NCBI GenBank assembly: GCA_004322045.1
Contig: SCRN01000039.1
Location: forward strand, 1 to 54,088
Length of the DNA stretch: 54,088 bases
DNA from: Paraburkholderia sp.
GTDB lineage: Bacteria > Pseudomonadota > Gammaproteobacteria > Burkholderiales > Burkholderiaceae
Direction: 5' to 3'
Numbering within the stretch: the first letter of the stretch is position 1; each line of letters starts with the position of its first letter. Position numbers and translations under genes: made by a program. Below the pieces are notes generated by a model, which did not search any database, was not told the DNA's origin, and saw only the letters and a list, made by a program, of their open reading frames with translations. Below, one piece after another: positions 43,610-52,558 of this stretch.

Positions 43610-44017
43610 TATGTTGACTCCTCAACCCTGTTTGGGATCACCAAAACGTCTCAGCCTGGCGCATCTTGTGGATGCTTCGGCCGGGGCCGCCATATTGGCG
43701 GATTTTTTGCGATGGTAGCACTGGTGGAAACCCGCCGCAGCGGTCAAAAATAGTGCCACCGCTTATCTGGCAAGACTTCCCCGGCGGTCCAATATCTCGA
43801 AAATGACGCGTGACGCAGCTGTGTCACACGCGCGTTTCCTTCTGTAACGCCCGTAACGTGTTGTTTAAAGGGTGGAGCGAGCTTGGTCGAACTGGTCTAA
43901 TTTCCCCACCTGCCGCTCATTGGCGGGCACGCGGCCCGTCCCACGCTGGGACGATGGGTGCGCGAGGCGTCCCTGGCGGATGGCATGCCATGGCGCCCTT
44001 AAATATAAGGAGTACAG
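43610..44017. other. Intergenic region, shared promoter area
   Basis: About 400 bases between the divergent indolepyruvate oxidoreductase and the small exported protein. It includes GTGAC-N8-GTCAC (43810-43827) and a GGTAGCACT / AGTGCCACC inverted pair (about 43714-43761), possible regulator sites, but no gene. AAGGAG lies just before the rightward gene. Confidence 0.4.
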
Positions 44018-44329
44018 ATGGAAAAGCGACATGTTCAGACCTTCCTCATGATTTCCGCGGCGTTTTTCGCGATGAGTTTGCCCGTACGTCAGGCGCAAGC
44101 CGGCGTGATCGCGGCGGCCGTATCGCGCACGATGGCGCGGGCCGGCATCGGCGCGAGCCCGGCCGAGGCATGGGCCGCGTCGCTTGGCGAGGGGAGGGTG
44201 GCGCGCACGCCGTTCGCGGCGCGGCCGATTGCGCGGGCTAGCCGCGCGCATGCGTCGAGCATCGAGGCGGCCGCCAAGCGTGAAGACGCCGGCGCAGGTG
44301 CGGATACGATGCCGGTCGCTTTGATGTGA
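44018..44329 (+). CDS. Small exported protein, unknown
   Basis: A 103-residue protein with a classical signal peptide (MEKRHVQTFLMISAAFFAMSLPVRQAQA, cleavage after AQA). The mature ~75 residues are Ala/Arg-rich without Cys or known motif. The start is well supported by TAAGGAG eight bases upstream. It sits alone, divergent from the indolepyruvate oxidoreductase and convergent with hppD. No family recognised. Confidence 0.65.
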   Translation: MEKRHVQTFLMISAAFFAMSLPVRQAQAGVIAAAVSRTMARAGIGASPAEAWAASLGEGRVARTPFAARPIARASRAHASSIEAAAKREDAGAGADTMPVALM

Positions 44330-44456
44330 TCGCATTGCCGCGCTGGGTAGCCGTGGCGGCTGCGTCAACCCGCCGCGGCGCATGCCCTCAAGCCCCTTCA
44401 AGTCCCTTCGAGCCTCTTCAAGCGCGGCAGCGTTTCGCCGTCGCGCATCCAACCTT

Positions 44457-45554
44457 TCAGGCCTTGTCCTGCACCACGCCGCGGCGAATTTGATCGAGTT
44501 CGATCGATTCGAACAGCGCTTTGAAGTTGCCTTCCCCGAACCCCTGGTTACCCTTGCGCTGAATGATCTCGAAGAAGATCGGGCCGATTTGGTTCTCGGT
44601 GAAGATCTGCAATAGCAGGTCGCCCTTCTCGCCGTCGATCAAAATCTTGCGCTTCTTGAGCTCGTTAAGCGGCTCGCCGTGGCCCGGGATGCGACGATCG
44701 ACGAGTTCGTAGTAGGTATCGATCGTATCGAGCAGCTTGATGCCGGCCGAGCGCAGCCCATCCACGGTGCGATAGATGTCGGACGAACCGAGCGCAATGT
44801 GTTGAATGCCTTCGCCGTGGTAAGCGTCTAGGTATTCCTGAATCTGGCCGGCTGTCTCCGAGCCTTCCTCGTTGATCGGAATCCGGATCTTGCCGCAGGG
44901 CGAAGTCATCGCTTTCGATTTGACGCCCGTCACCTTGCCTTCGATGTCGAAATAGCGGATTTCGCGAAAATTGAACAGCCGCTCATAAAAGGCCGCCCAT
45001 TCCTGCATGCGTCCGCGATGGACGTTGTGCGTCAAGTGATCGATATAGGTGAGGCCGTGGCCGACGGGACGCGACGCGGCGCCCGGGATCGGCTCGAAGT
45101 CGACGTCGTAGATGTCGATATCGCCGACGCTGCCAGCGGGCGCGCCGTTCTTGCCGCGCCAACGATCGACGAAATAGATCAGCGAATCGCCGATCCCTTT
45201 GATGGCGGGGATGTTCAGCTCCATCGGGCCGGTCTTGTTGTCGAAGCCCCAAGCGCCGAGGTCGAGCGCATGCTTGTAGGCCTTGGCGGCGTCCTGCACC
45301 CGGAACGCGATGGCGCAGATCGACGGCCCATGCAGCCGCGCGAAGCGCTGAGCGAACGAATCGGGTTCGGCGTTGATGATGAAATTGATCTCGCCTTGCC
45401 GGTACAGCGTCACGTCTTTGTGCCGATGGCGGGCGATCGCGGTAAAGCCCATTTGCTCGAACAGCTTGCCGAGCGCCTTCGGATCGGGCGCCGTGTATTC
45501 GATGAATTCGAAGCCGTCCGTGCCGACGGGGTTATCCCACGTTTGAACCTGCAT
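44457..45554 (-). CDS. hppD: 4-hydroxyphenylpyruvate dioxygenase
   Basis: A 365-residue Fe(II) enzyme converting 4-hydroxyphenylpyruvate to homogentisate in tyrosine catabolism. Two vicinal-oxygen-chelate repeats are visible; the iron ligands sit in YIDHLTHNV (His), GIQHIALGS (His) and PIFFEIIQRKG (Glu). The length matches bacterial enzymes. Start MQVQTWDNP. Divergent from an AsnC/Lrp regulator at 45717, a common pairing. Confidence 0.97.
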   Translation of the reverse strand: MQVQTWDNPVGTDGFEFIEYTAPDPKALGKLFEQMGFTAIARHRHKDVTLYRQGEINFIINAEPDSFAQRFARLHGPSICAIAFRVQDAAKAYKHALDLGAWGFDNKTGPMELNIPAIKGIGDSLIYFVDRWRGKNGAPAGSVGDIDIYDVDFEPIPGAASRPVGHGLTYIDHLTHNVHRGRMQEWAAFYERLFNFREIRYFDIEGKVTGVKSKAMTSPCGKIRIPINEEGSETAGQIQEYLDAYHGEGIQHIALGSSDIYRTVDGLRSAGIKLLDTIDTYYELVDRRIPGHGEPLNELKKRKILIDGEKGDLLLQIFTENQIGPIFFEIIQRKGNQGFGEGNFKALFESIELDQIRRGVVQDKA

Positions 45555-45673
45555 GCTTGTCTCCGTCTCTCCGGTCTGGGTGTGGCCTAGCGTCGCAGGC
45601 CACGAAGAATAGACGCAAGTGTATAGCGACGGTCATAACAAAAATTTGCGAACTGGTCCGGGGTCGACTACGA

Positions 45674-45681
45674 TTGCGCAA
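45674..45681. promoter_or_regulatory. TTGCGCAA element in the hppD / asnC promoter region
   Basis: A short palindrome in an A/T-rich 160-bp divergent region, with a related TTTGCGAA about 30 bases to the left; Lrp-family proteins bind such repeated A/T-flanked dyads. Suggestive only. Confidence 0.3.
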
Positions 45682-45716
45682 CTTTCTGTCTCAATAAACC
45701 CGAGAGGAATAAAAAG

Positions 45717-46208
45717 ATGGCTGAGATCGAATTGGATGCCGTCGACAGGCGCATTCTCGCCTTTTTGCAGGAAAACGGGCGCGCCTCCAACCAAGACATC
45801 GCGGAACGCGTCAACCTCTCGCCGAGCCCGTGCCTAAGGCGTATTCGACGGCTCGAGGAAGCCGGCGTGATACGCGGCTACGTCGCGCTGCTCGATCCGC
45901 AAAAGTTGGGCCTTGGGTTGCTCGCTTACGTCAACGTCCGCCTGGAGAAACGTGGCGGTGCCACGGGGCATGCCGGGACGACGCACGCCGAGCTCTTTCG
46001 AGCGGCCGTGCAATCGTGGCCGGAAGTGGTCGCCTGCCATGCGATGACCGGGGAGATGGATTACTTGCTGCGCGTGCAGGTCAAAGACATGATCCATTTT
46101 TCGCGCTTCGTGCAGGATCAACTGCTGCATCATCCGTCGGTCATCGACGTCAAGACGAGTTTCGCGTTGGAGTCGTTCAAAGAAACGACCGCTTTGCCGA
46201 TCCTGTGA
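45717..46208 (+). CDS. Lrp/AsnC-family transcriptional regulator
   Basis: A 163-residue regulator with an N-terminal HTH (LDAVDRRILAFLQENGRASNQDIAERVNLSPSPCLRRIRRLEEAGVIRGYVALLDP) and a C-terminal RAM effector domain (VVACHAMTGEMDYLLRVQVKDMIHFSRFVQDQLLHHPSVIDVKTSFAL). The start is preceded by AGAGGA. It is divergent from hppD, which it most likely controls in response to an aromatic amino acid. Confidence 0.93.
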   Translation: MAEIELDAVDRRILAFLQENGRASNQDIAERVNLSPSPCLRRIRRLEEAGVIRGYVALLDPQKLGLGLLAYVNVRLEKRGGATGHAGTTHAELFRAAVQSWPEVVACHAMTGEMDYLLRVQVKDMIHFSRFVQDQLLHHPSVIDVKTSFALESFKETTALPIL

Positions 46209-46262
46209 TCGGCCGGCGCCGGGCCACCGGCCCACGTGCGCAAGTATGCAGGGAAGGGGCGG

Positions 46263-46316
46263 CGAGGCGGCCGAAGCCGCCTCGTCGCGCGCACCGCACA
46301 GGGGAGAGCGGTGCGC
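46263..46316. terminator. Tandem GC hairpins between convergent genes
   Basis: CGAGGCGGC-cgaa-GCCGCCTCG (46263-46284) followed by GCGCACCGC-N10-GCGGTGCGC (46289-46316), both with perfect 9-bp stems. They lie between the convergent asnC and GNAT genes and could halt transcription from either side, although there is no T-tract. Confidence 0.45.
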
Positions 46317-46370
46317 TAGGGGGAGAGTCTTGAACAGCCTCGAGTGGGCGCGATGAACCGCGGCGCTCGA

Positions 46371-47042
46371 TTAGGCGAGCGCCTCGACCGGCATCATCGC
46401 CTCGAAGATGCGCGTCGTATTGCGGGCTTGGCGCTTGATCGCATAGTCGAATACCGCTGCTTGTTCTTGCAGCATCTCGGTGATGATGCTGGTTTGATCG
46501 GCCGGCGGCAGCGTCAGGTACGCATCGGCGCTGCCGTATGCATACTCGATCTTCATCCCGGCCTTCTTGGCGATGTGCATCATCGTCGTGTTGCGCGACA
46601 GGCAGTACATATAGAGCGTCGTGACGCGCGTATTGCGGCCGTGCATTGCCGCGCGCGCGAACAGCTTGGAGCCGACGCCCATCCCGCGCGAGCTTTCTAG
46701 CACGGACACGCCGAACTCGGCGGTGCGATTTTCGCCGTCGGCCGGCAAGTAGGCGAGATGGCCTACGCCCACGAGTGCGAGCCCGCGATCGTAGACGCCG
46801 AAGACCTTGTCGCGCGTGAAATCGATCGATTGCACGTAGTGTTCGATCACATGATCGGGCGCTGCCTGACCGAAGCGCAGGAGACGATCGTCCGCGTTAA
46901 GTGCGAGAAAGTGCGTCAACAGCTGATCGCGGTCGCCCGCCGTCAACTCACGCACGAGCACAGACTCACGATGCGCCGCTTGCGCACGGCGCTCGTGCTG
47001 CTCGGTCGACGCGGCGGCGCGGATAGAGGGCTGCGGGTTCAT
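46371..47042 (-). CDS. GNAT-family N-acetyltransferase
   Basis: A 223-residue protein with a GNAT acetyltransferase core: RELTAGDRDQLLTHFLALNADDRLLRFG at the start of the domain, the AEFGVSVLESSRGMGVGSKLFARAA coenzyme-A-binding loop (R/Q-x-x-G-x-G/A pattern), and a final MKIEYAYGSADAYLTLP. The start at 47042 is supported by GGAG about nine bases upstream. The substrate is unknown. A 255-base gap separates it from the TetR gene. Confidence 0.87.
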   Translation of the reverse strand: MNPQPSIRAAASTEQHERRAQAAHRESVLVRELTAGDRDQLLTHFLALNADDRLLRFGQAAPDHVIEHYVQSIDFTRDKVFGVYDRGLALVGVGHLAYLPADGENRTAEFGVSVLESSRGMGVGSKLFARAAMHGRNTRVTTLYMYCLSRNTTMMHIAKKAGMKIEYAYGSADAYLTLPPADQTSIITEMLQEQAAVFDYAIKRQARNTTRIFEAMMPVEALA

Positions 47043-47297
47043 CGTGGGTTCTCCTTTCGTCGTGCGTCCGTTGTTGCGACGCAATGCGAATTCTACCCGA
47101 TGAGCATCGGTAGCACTAGGGAAAACCCTGGTACAACCCTGAGGTTGGCCTCTATTGACGCGCTAATAACCGGCTAAGTTATTGAATTTTAGGTATAAAA
47201 TTCTTTGTTGCGAGGACGCATCGCGTCATTTTGACCGATGTTCCTATGCGGTTTGCATGCTGCGGTGCAGCGTTCGTCGCGCAGCCGGGGGGGCGCG

Positions 47298-47906
47298 TCA
47301 CTCGCCCTCTGGAACGAGACCGTGCTCCAGGACCTGCACGACTTGGTCGGCAAACTCGCGATAGCCGAGGCGCCCGCCGGGCTTTAGCCAGGTGAAGGTC
47401 CAATTGATCATGCCGAACACCATCATGGTCAGCGCCGTCTGGTTGTCTCGGGTGACGCGGCCCGGATACGCTCGTGCGAGTTGACGGGCGAACGCGGCGA
47501 CGATGTCGCGCTGACGATCGAGGATGATTTCCCGTTGGCTTTCGACGAGGTATTTGACGTCGTTGAGCAGCGCGACGTGCCGGCTGTGCGAGGTTTCGTA
47601 TTCGATCAGAAACGCTCGCACGAGTTCGGCGAACGTTTCACTCTCGGACAGAGCGCGCCGCTGGCTCGAGCCCTCCACCTCGGCGATGATCAGCATCAGC
47701 CGCTTGGTGTAGCGGTCGAGCAGATCGAACAGGATCGCTTCCTTGCTCTCGTAGTAGTGATAAAGCCGTGCTTTCGAGGTACCGCTGGCCGCGGCCAGTT
47801 CGGCCATCGAAGTGCTGGGATAGCTCGTTTGCGCGAAGGCGTTGGCGGCGAGTTCGAGGATCTGCTCGCGCTGCGTGTCGTGGTCGGGTGCTCGGGTACG
47901 GGCCAT
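47298..47906 (-). CDS. paaR: TetR-family repressor, probable PaaR of phenylacetate catabolism
   Basis: A 202-residue TetR regulator with an N-terminal HTH (REQILELAANAFAQTSYPSTSMAELAAASGTSKARLYHYYESKEAILFDLLDRY). It lies downstream of paaE on the same strand, 172 bases away. In Burkholderia cenocepacia a TetR protein in the same position (PaaR) represses paaA, paaH and paaZ and is relieved by phenylacetyl-CoA; this gene's location and the palindrome upstream of paaA fit the same role. Confidence 0.8.
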   Translation of the reverse strand: MARTRAPDHDTQREQILELAANAFAQTSYPSTSMAELAAASGTSKARLYHYYESKEAILFDLLDRYTKRLMLIIAEVEGSSQRRALSESETFAELVRAFLIEYETSHSRHVALLNDVKYLVESQREIILDRQRDIVAAFARQLARAYPGRVTRDNQTALTMMVFGMINWTFTWLKPGGRLGYREFADQVVQVLEHGLVPEGE

Positions 47907-48078
47907 GGTTGTGTCGTCGTTGGGGGCCGGCCCAAGCGCGCGAGTCGCGTTGGAATCGTATTGATCGTTGCTTTTGCGCGCTAGGCGGCGGGGAGCCGCC
48001 GCGCAGCGCGGCCTCGGACCGCCGAGGCGCTAGTTTAAGCGAAACGCGGATGCGTCAAGCGCGCGGCCGCTCCGGAGT

Positions 48079-49167
48079 TCAACGCTCGTCGTAGCTGACG
48101 ACGACGCGTTCGCTGACGGGATGGCATTGGCACGTCAGCACGAAGCCGTCGCGAAGCTCCTGCGCTTCGAGGGTGTAGTTCTTATCCATCTTGACTTCCC
48201 CTTCGAGCACTTTCGCCCGGCATGTGCAGCAAACGCCGCCCTTGCAGGCATACGGCAGCGCCAGACCGGCGTGCAAGCCCACATCGAGCAGGCTCGCCCC
48301 TTCATACGGTAGCCGCATCTTGCGGCGATTGCCGTCGATGACGATCTCCAGCTCGGCGGCCGGCGTGTCGTCGGTGATCTCGACGACGGGCGCGCCCGCT
48401 TGCGGCAAGGGCGTCCCGAAGCGTTCGACGTGAATCTTCGATTGCTCGACACCCGCCGCCTTCAGCGCCGCTTCGGCCGCATCCATCATCGGCGCGGGCC
48501 CGCAAATGAACGCTTCGTCGATCGCGGACGCGGGAACGAGCGTGTCGAGAAACGCGGCGCATTTCGCTTGATCGAGCACGCCGTTGAAGAGTTCGACGTC
48601 CTGCATGTCGTCGGACAGCACGTGATACAGGACGAAGCGATTCATGTAGCGATTCTTCAGATCCTCGAGCTCTTCCGCGAACATGATCGCATCGACGCTG
48701 CGGTTGCCGTAGATCAGCGTGAAGGTGCTGCGCGGCTCGATCTCGAGCGTCGTTTTCACGATCGCGAGCACGGGCGTGATTCCCGAGCCGCCGGCGAAAG
48801 CCACGTACTGCTTGCCCTGCTCGGCGTTCAGATGCGTGAAGAAGCGGCCATCGGGCGTCATGACTTCGATCGTATGACCGGCCTGCAGCGTGTCGAAGGC
48901 GAAGTTGGAAAAGCGGCCGCCGCGCACACGCTTGATGCCGATGCGCAATTCGCCATCGCGGTCGTAGTCGGTGACGCCGACGCAAATCGAATAAGAGCGC
49001 CGCGTTTCCTCGCCATCGACGTGCGCCTTCAGCGTCACGAATTGCCCTTGCGTGAAGCGATATTGCTCGCGCAGTTCGGGCGGCACTTCGAACGAGACGG
49101 AAACCGCGTCGGCGGTTTCCGGCCGCACCTCGCGGATGCGCAGCGAATGGAATTGCGGGGTCGTCAT
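48079..49167 (-). CDS. paaE: Phenylacetyl-CoA epoxidase reductase subunit PaaE
   Basis: A 362-residue reductase feeding electrons from NADPH to the PaaABC(E) epoxidase. Order: an FAD-binding ferredoxin-reductase domain (RRSYSICVG, RGGRFSNFAFDTL), an NAD(P)-binding domain (AGGSGITPVLAIVKTTL, FICGPAPMMDAAEAALKAAGV), and a C-terminal plant-type [2Fe-2S] domain (YACKGGVCCTCRAKVLEG and LTCQCHP). Start MTTPQFHSL at 49167. It follows paaD by four bases and ends the paaABCDE run. Confidence 0.95.
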   Translation of the reverse strand: MTTPQFHSLRIREVRPETADAVSVSFEVPPELREQYRFTQGQFVTLKAHVDGEETRRSYSICVGVTDYDRDGELRIGIKRVRGGRFSNFAFDTLQAGHTIEVMTPDGRFFTHLNAEQGKQYVAFAGGSGITPVLAIVKTTLEIEPRSTFTLIYGNRSVDAIMFAEELEDLKNRYMNRFVLYHVLSDDMQDVELFNGVLDQAKCAAFLDTLVPASAIDEAFICGPAPMMDAAEAALKAAGVEQSKIHVERFGTPLPQAGAPVVEITDDTPAAELEIVIDGNRRKMRLPYEGASLLDVGLHAGLALPYACKGGVCCTCRAKVLEGEVKMDKNYTLEAQELRDGFVLTCQCHPVSERVVVSYDER

Positions 49168-49171
49168 GAGG

Positions 49172-49738
49172 TCAGTAGGGTTTGAAGTAATCGAAGGGTT
49201 CGCGACAATCGAGGCAGCGGTAAAGGGCTTTGCACGCGGTCGAGCCGAACTGCGCCAAGCGCTCCGTGTGTGCAGAGCCGCAGCGCGGGCAGACGGGGGC
49301 GGCAACGGGGCGCGGGACGAAGCGGACCGCTTGCTCGTGTGCAGGCGCGCGCCAGCACTGGCCGCCCGGCGGCGCGATACCGTACGCGCGCAGTTTCTCG
49401 CGCGCCTCGTCCGTGATCCAGTCGGTCGTCCATGCGGGTGCGAGGACGGTCTTGATCCGATGCGGCGTCAAGCCGGCGCGATCGAGCGCCTGCCCGATGT
49501 CCTCGGCGATGTGCGCCATGGCGGGGCATCCCGAGTACGTCGGCGTAATGACGACTTCGAGCGCGCCATCGTCGGCCCGCTCGACGCCGCGCAAAATGCC
49601 CAGTTCTCTGATCGATACGACCGGAATTTCCGGGTCCGGCACCGATTCGAGCACCGCCCAAGCGCGAGCGAGGTCGACATCCTCGTTCAGTGGCAAGCTC
49701 GAATCGGCGGGGGCGACGTGATCGGGGCTGAGTAACAT
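49172..49738 (-). CDS. paaD: Phenylacetate-degradation Fe-S maturation-type protein PaaD
   Basis: A 188-residue protein of the MIP18/PaaD type. Marks: AWAVLESVPDPEIPVVSIRELGILRGV, VVITPTYSGCPAMAHIAEDIGQAL with the conserved Cys, and a C-terminal four-Cys ribbon (CPRCGSAHTERLAQFGSTACKALYRCLDCREPF). It is needed for assembly of the iron-sulfur/diiron epoxidase rather than catalysis. It lies between paaC and paaE, 40 and 4 bases from each. Confidence 0.93.
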   Translation of the reverse strand: MLLSPDHVAPADSSLPLNEDVDLARAWAVLESVPDPEIPVVSIRELGILRGVERADDGALEVVITPTYSGCPAMAHIAEDIGQALDRAGLTPHRIKTVLAPAWTTDWITDEAREKLRAYGIAPPGGQCWRAPAHEQAVRFVPRPVAAPVCPRCGSAHTERLAQFGSTACKALYRCLDCREPFDYFKPY

Positions 49739-49778
49739 TGGACAGACCTTGAGCGGGGCGAATGTCGGATGGGCTCGC

Positions 49779-50582
49779 TCACCAGGTCGCGCCGGGATGC
49801 TGGCGCGCAAGGCTTTGCATTTCCGCGAGCAGAAATCCCATGTGCTCGGAGTGTTCGCCGTGCTTGCCCGTGGTCACGTGTTGTACCGGCTCGGGTAGTG
49901 TCAGCGTGGCCTCGGCCAACGTCGCTTGCACGTCACGCTGCCAGTCCGATTCGAAATCGGCGGCGCGCACACCGATACCGGCGGCTGCTACGGCGTCTTC
50001 GAGCGCATCGAGTGCGAAGCACTCGCGCATGTACGGCATCAAATGGTCGAGCGCCGCTTGCGCGCGCCGATGCGATTCGTCCGTGCCGTCGCCAAGCCGA
50101 ATCAGCCACTCACGGGCATGCTCGAGCTGATAGCGCGTTTCTTTGATCGACTTCGATGCAATGGCGGCGAGCTGCGCGTCCTTCGAGTGTTCGAGTGCGC
50201 TCCAGATATGAGCCATCAGCGCGGTGTAGAGGTAATTGCGCACGATGGTCACCGCGTAATCGCGATCGCTGCGCGCAGTGCCGCTGAGCGGCCCGCAATG
50301 GGGCAGTTCGACCAACGTGTAGTTGGCGAACTCGCGCTCGGTGCGAAAGTACGCGTAGTCGTCCTCGGTCTTCTTCGAACCGGTGAGCGTGTGCTCGAGC
50401 GTCGCGGCGTGCGAGTAGAGCATGCGCGCCTGGCCGATGAGGTCAAGGCTCATATTGGCGAGCGCGATGTCTTCTTCGAGCACCGGCCCGTGTCCGCACC
50501 ATTCGGCGTTGCGCTGACCGAGGATCAGCGCATTGTCCGCGAGCTGCAGCACGTAGGAAAGATGTTCGGGCGTGGTCGTCAT
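49779..50582 (-). CDS. paaC: Phenylacetyl-CoA epoxidase structural subunit PaaC
   Basis: A 267-residue helical subunit (MTTTPEHLSYVLQLADNALILGQRNAEWCGHGPVLEEDIALANMSLDLIGQARMLY). It is the catalytically silent paralog of PaaA that pairs with it in the complex. The DDYAYFRTEREFANYTLVELP and KETRYQLEHAREWLIRLGDGTDESHRR segments are typical. It follows paaB after a 7-base gap. Confidence 0.96.
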   Translation of the reverse strand: MTTTPEHLSYVLQLADNALILGQRNAEWCGHGPVLEEDIALANMSLDLIGQARMLYSHAATLEHTLTGSKKTEDDYAYFRTEREFANYTLVELPHCGPLSGTARSDRDYAVTIVRNYLYTALMAHIWSALEHSKDAQLAAIASKSIKETRYQLEHAREWLIRLGDGTDESHRRAQAALDHLMPYMRECFALDALEDAVAAAGIGVRAADFESDWQRDVQATLAEATLTLPEPVQHVTTGKHGEHSEHMGFLLAEMQSLARQHPGATW

Positions 50583-50589
50583 GACTCTC

Positions 50590-50874
50590 TTACATGTGGT
50601 TGACTGCGTCGGGCAACGTATAGAACGTCGGATGCCGGTAGATCTTGTCGCCGGCGGGCTCGAACAGATCGGCCTTCTCGCTCGGGTCCGAAGCCGTGAT
50701 CGCAGCGGCCGGCACGACCCAGATGCTCACGCCTTCCTGGCGCCGCGTGTAGACATCGCGCGCCATGCGCAGCGCCATCGACGCGTCGGCGGCGTGCAGG
50801 CTGCCGCAATGCTTATGGTCTAGGCCCTGCTTGCTGCGCACGAACACTTCCCAAATCGGCCATTCCTTGTTCAT
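50590..50874 (-). CDS. paaB: Phenylacetyl-CoA epoxidase subunit PaaB
   Basis: A 94-residue small subunit (WPIWEVFVRSKQGLDHKHCGSLHAADASMALRMARDVYTRRQEGVSIWVVPAAAI), which bridges the PaaAC heterodimers. The start ATG at 50874 follows AGGAGT. Length is typical. Confidence 0.96.
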   Translation of the reverse strand: MNKEWPIWEVFVRSKQGLDHKHCGSLHAADASMALRMARDVYTRRQEGVSIWVVPAAAITASDPSEKADLFEPAGDKIYRHPTFYTLPDAVNHM

Positions 50875-50931
50875 GAATTCACTCCTGGATGCTTGATAGA
50901 ACGAACGCGCTTGCGCGAGAGGCGCGACGGC

Positions 50932-51930
50932 TCAGGCAGCCGCTTGCTGTGCGCGGCGGCGGGCTTTGTCGGCATGAGCGAGCGCGGCTTCACGCACCCA
51001 CGCGCCGTCCTCGTGCGCCTTGACGCGCGTGGCGAGGCGTTCCTTGTTACAGGGGCCGTCGCCGCCCACGACGCGCCAAAACTCTTCCCAATCGATCGTG
51101 CCATAGACGTAATGGCCGCTGGCCTCGTTCCATTTGAGGTCGGGGTCGGGCAGCGTGACGCCGAGCACTTTGGCTTGCTCGACCGTGGCATCGACGAACT
51201 TTTGCCGCAGATCGTCGTTCGAGATGCGTTTGATGCCCCACTTCGCCGACTGATTGCTGTGAACGGAATCCTTATCGCTCGGGCCGAACATCATCAGCAC
51301 GGGCCACCACCACCTGTCGACGGCTTGCTGCACGAGCTCGCGTTGAGCAGGCGTGCCTTTCATCATCGCGAGCAGCGCGTCGTAGCCCTGACGCTGGTGG
51401 AACGACTCTTCCTTGCAAATGCGGATCATGGCTCGGGCATAGGGGCCATACGTGCAACGGCACAGCGGAATCTGATTCATGATCGCGGCGCCGTCGACGA
51501 GCCAGCCGATGACGCCGACATCGGCCCAGGTGGGCGTCGGATAGTTGAAGATGCTCGAATACTTGGCGCGGCCGCTGTGCAGAGCGTCGATAAGTTCGTC
51601 GCGCGAGACGCCGAGCGTCTCGCATGCGCTATACAGGTACAGCCCGTGGCCGCCTTCGTCTTGCACCTTCGCGAGCAAGATGGCCTTGCGCTTGAGGCTG
51701 GGCGCGCGCGAGATCCAGTTGCCCTCGGGCAGCATGCCGACGATCTCCGAATGCGCATGCTGCGAGATTTGCCGCACCAGGGTTTTGCGATAGGCGTCCG
51801 GCATCCAGTCCTGCGGTTCGATCTTGCCGTCGGCGCCGATGACGGCGTCGAAGCGTTGCTGCTCGGGCGTGCTCGCGCCCGCGTCGAGCGCCGCCACATT
51901 GCCCGGAATGTCGAGGGATTGCGTATACAT
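50932..51930 (-). CDS. paaA: Phenylacetyl-CoA epoxidase catalytic subunit PaaA
   Basis: A 332-residue diiron oxygenase subunit that forms the ring-1,2-epoxide of phenylacetyl-CoA. Diiron ligand motifs are [15 protein letters not shown] and [14 protein letters not shown], each with the E...DExxH / E...EExxH pattern. The start at 51930 ([10 protein letters not shown]) is used rather than the in-frame ATG at 51978. It is the first gene of the paaABCDE run; a palindromic operator lies 46 bases upstream. Confidence 0.96.
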   Translation of the reverse strand: MYTQSLDIPGNVAALDAGASTPEQQRFDAVIGADGKIEPQDWMPDAYRKTLVRQISQHAHSEIVGMLPEGNWISRAPSLKRKAILLAKVQDEGGHGLYLYSACETLGVSRDELIDALHSGRAKYSSIFNYPTPTWADVGVIGWLVDGAAIMNQIPLCRCTYGPYARAMIRICKEESFHQRQGYDALLAMMKGTPAQRELVQQAVDRWWWPVLMMFGPSDKDSVHSNQSAKWGIKRISNDDLRQKFVDATVEQAKVLGVTLPDPDLKWNEASGHYVYGTIDWEEFWRVVGGDGPCNKERLATRVKAHEDGAWVREAALAHADKARRRAQQAAA

Positions 51931-51976
51931 GGGGAACGGTCTCGTCCTGAGTTGTACGTTGACGCGAGTATAAATC

Positions 51977-51992
51977 AACCGACCGGTCGGTT
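51977..51992. promoter_or_regulatory. PaaR operator candidate upstream of paaA
   Basis: The perfect 16-bp palindrome AACCGACCGGTCGGTT, followed on the paaA-distal side by A/T-rich DNA (51993-52010). An ACCGACCGGTCGGT-type inverted repeat is typical of TetR-family operators in phenylacetate genes of Burkholderia. The small gene at 52118 reads divergently and may share this control. Confidence 0.75.
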
Positions 51993-52117
51993 AATAAATT
52001 ATTTTATTAGGGATGATGCGGATGCGGCGCGTTCGCAAGAGGATCGGGGATGCTCGGCGGGCGGCGTGGCGGCTGCTAGACTGAAAGCACTTCCGTCGAG
52101 AAGACTGCATTGCGACC

Positions 52118-52300
52118 ATGAACACCGTCTACTTCGTGAAATGCGGAGAACAGTACTTGGGCCCCGGAGAGGATGGCGACATCGGCTTCACACCCTCGAT
52201 CGAAGAAGCCGAGCACTTCCTTTCATATGAAGAAGCCGAGCACGCCGCGCACGAGCACGCCGAACCCGGCTATCAGATCATCGCGCAGCATTCGCCGTGA
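52118..52300 (+). CDS. Small acidic protein of unknown function
   Basis: A 60-residue protein (MNTVYFVKCGEQYLGPGEDG ... IEEAEHFLSYEEAEHAAHEHAEPGYQIIAQ), acidic and His-rich, without signal peptide. Codon use and a clean amino-acid pattern support it being real, though there is no strong SD. Divergent from paaA. 52301-52558 downstream contains no further gene. Confidence 0.6.
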   Translation: MNTVYFVKCGEQYLGPGEDGDIGFTPSIEEAEHFLSYEEAEHAAHEHAEPGYQIIAQHSP

Positions 52301-52558
52301 TGCGCGCGCGGGCCGGCGAGCTCGCGGCGGCTTGCGCGCTCTCCAACGGTGATCGGCATTCGCAATGGAGCGGCAGCGAGCGCTTACATGGCGTTCGCGC
52401 GTAGCGCGAGCGGTCGTGCCTCGAGAGATCGTGCATTGGTCGTGCTTTCTTGCCTCGACAGCGCCCATCGCTAATGGTGGGAGGGCCGAGCAGCCTACCG
52501 CAGGCTGCCTCCGTGAGGCACAATCCGCGCTACCTCATTGCTTCTCCCTGCGATCTCG

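Noticed and set aside
43810-43827. CRP/FNR-like site GTGAC-N8-GTCAC
   Set aside because: The spacer does not fit the CRP or FNR consensus (six bases between TGA and TCA); kept only as a possible dyad.
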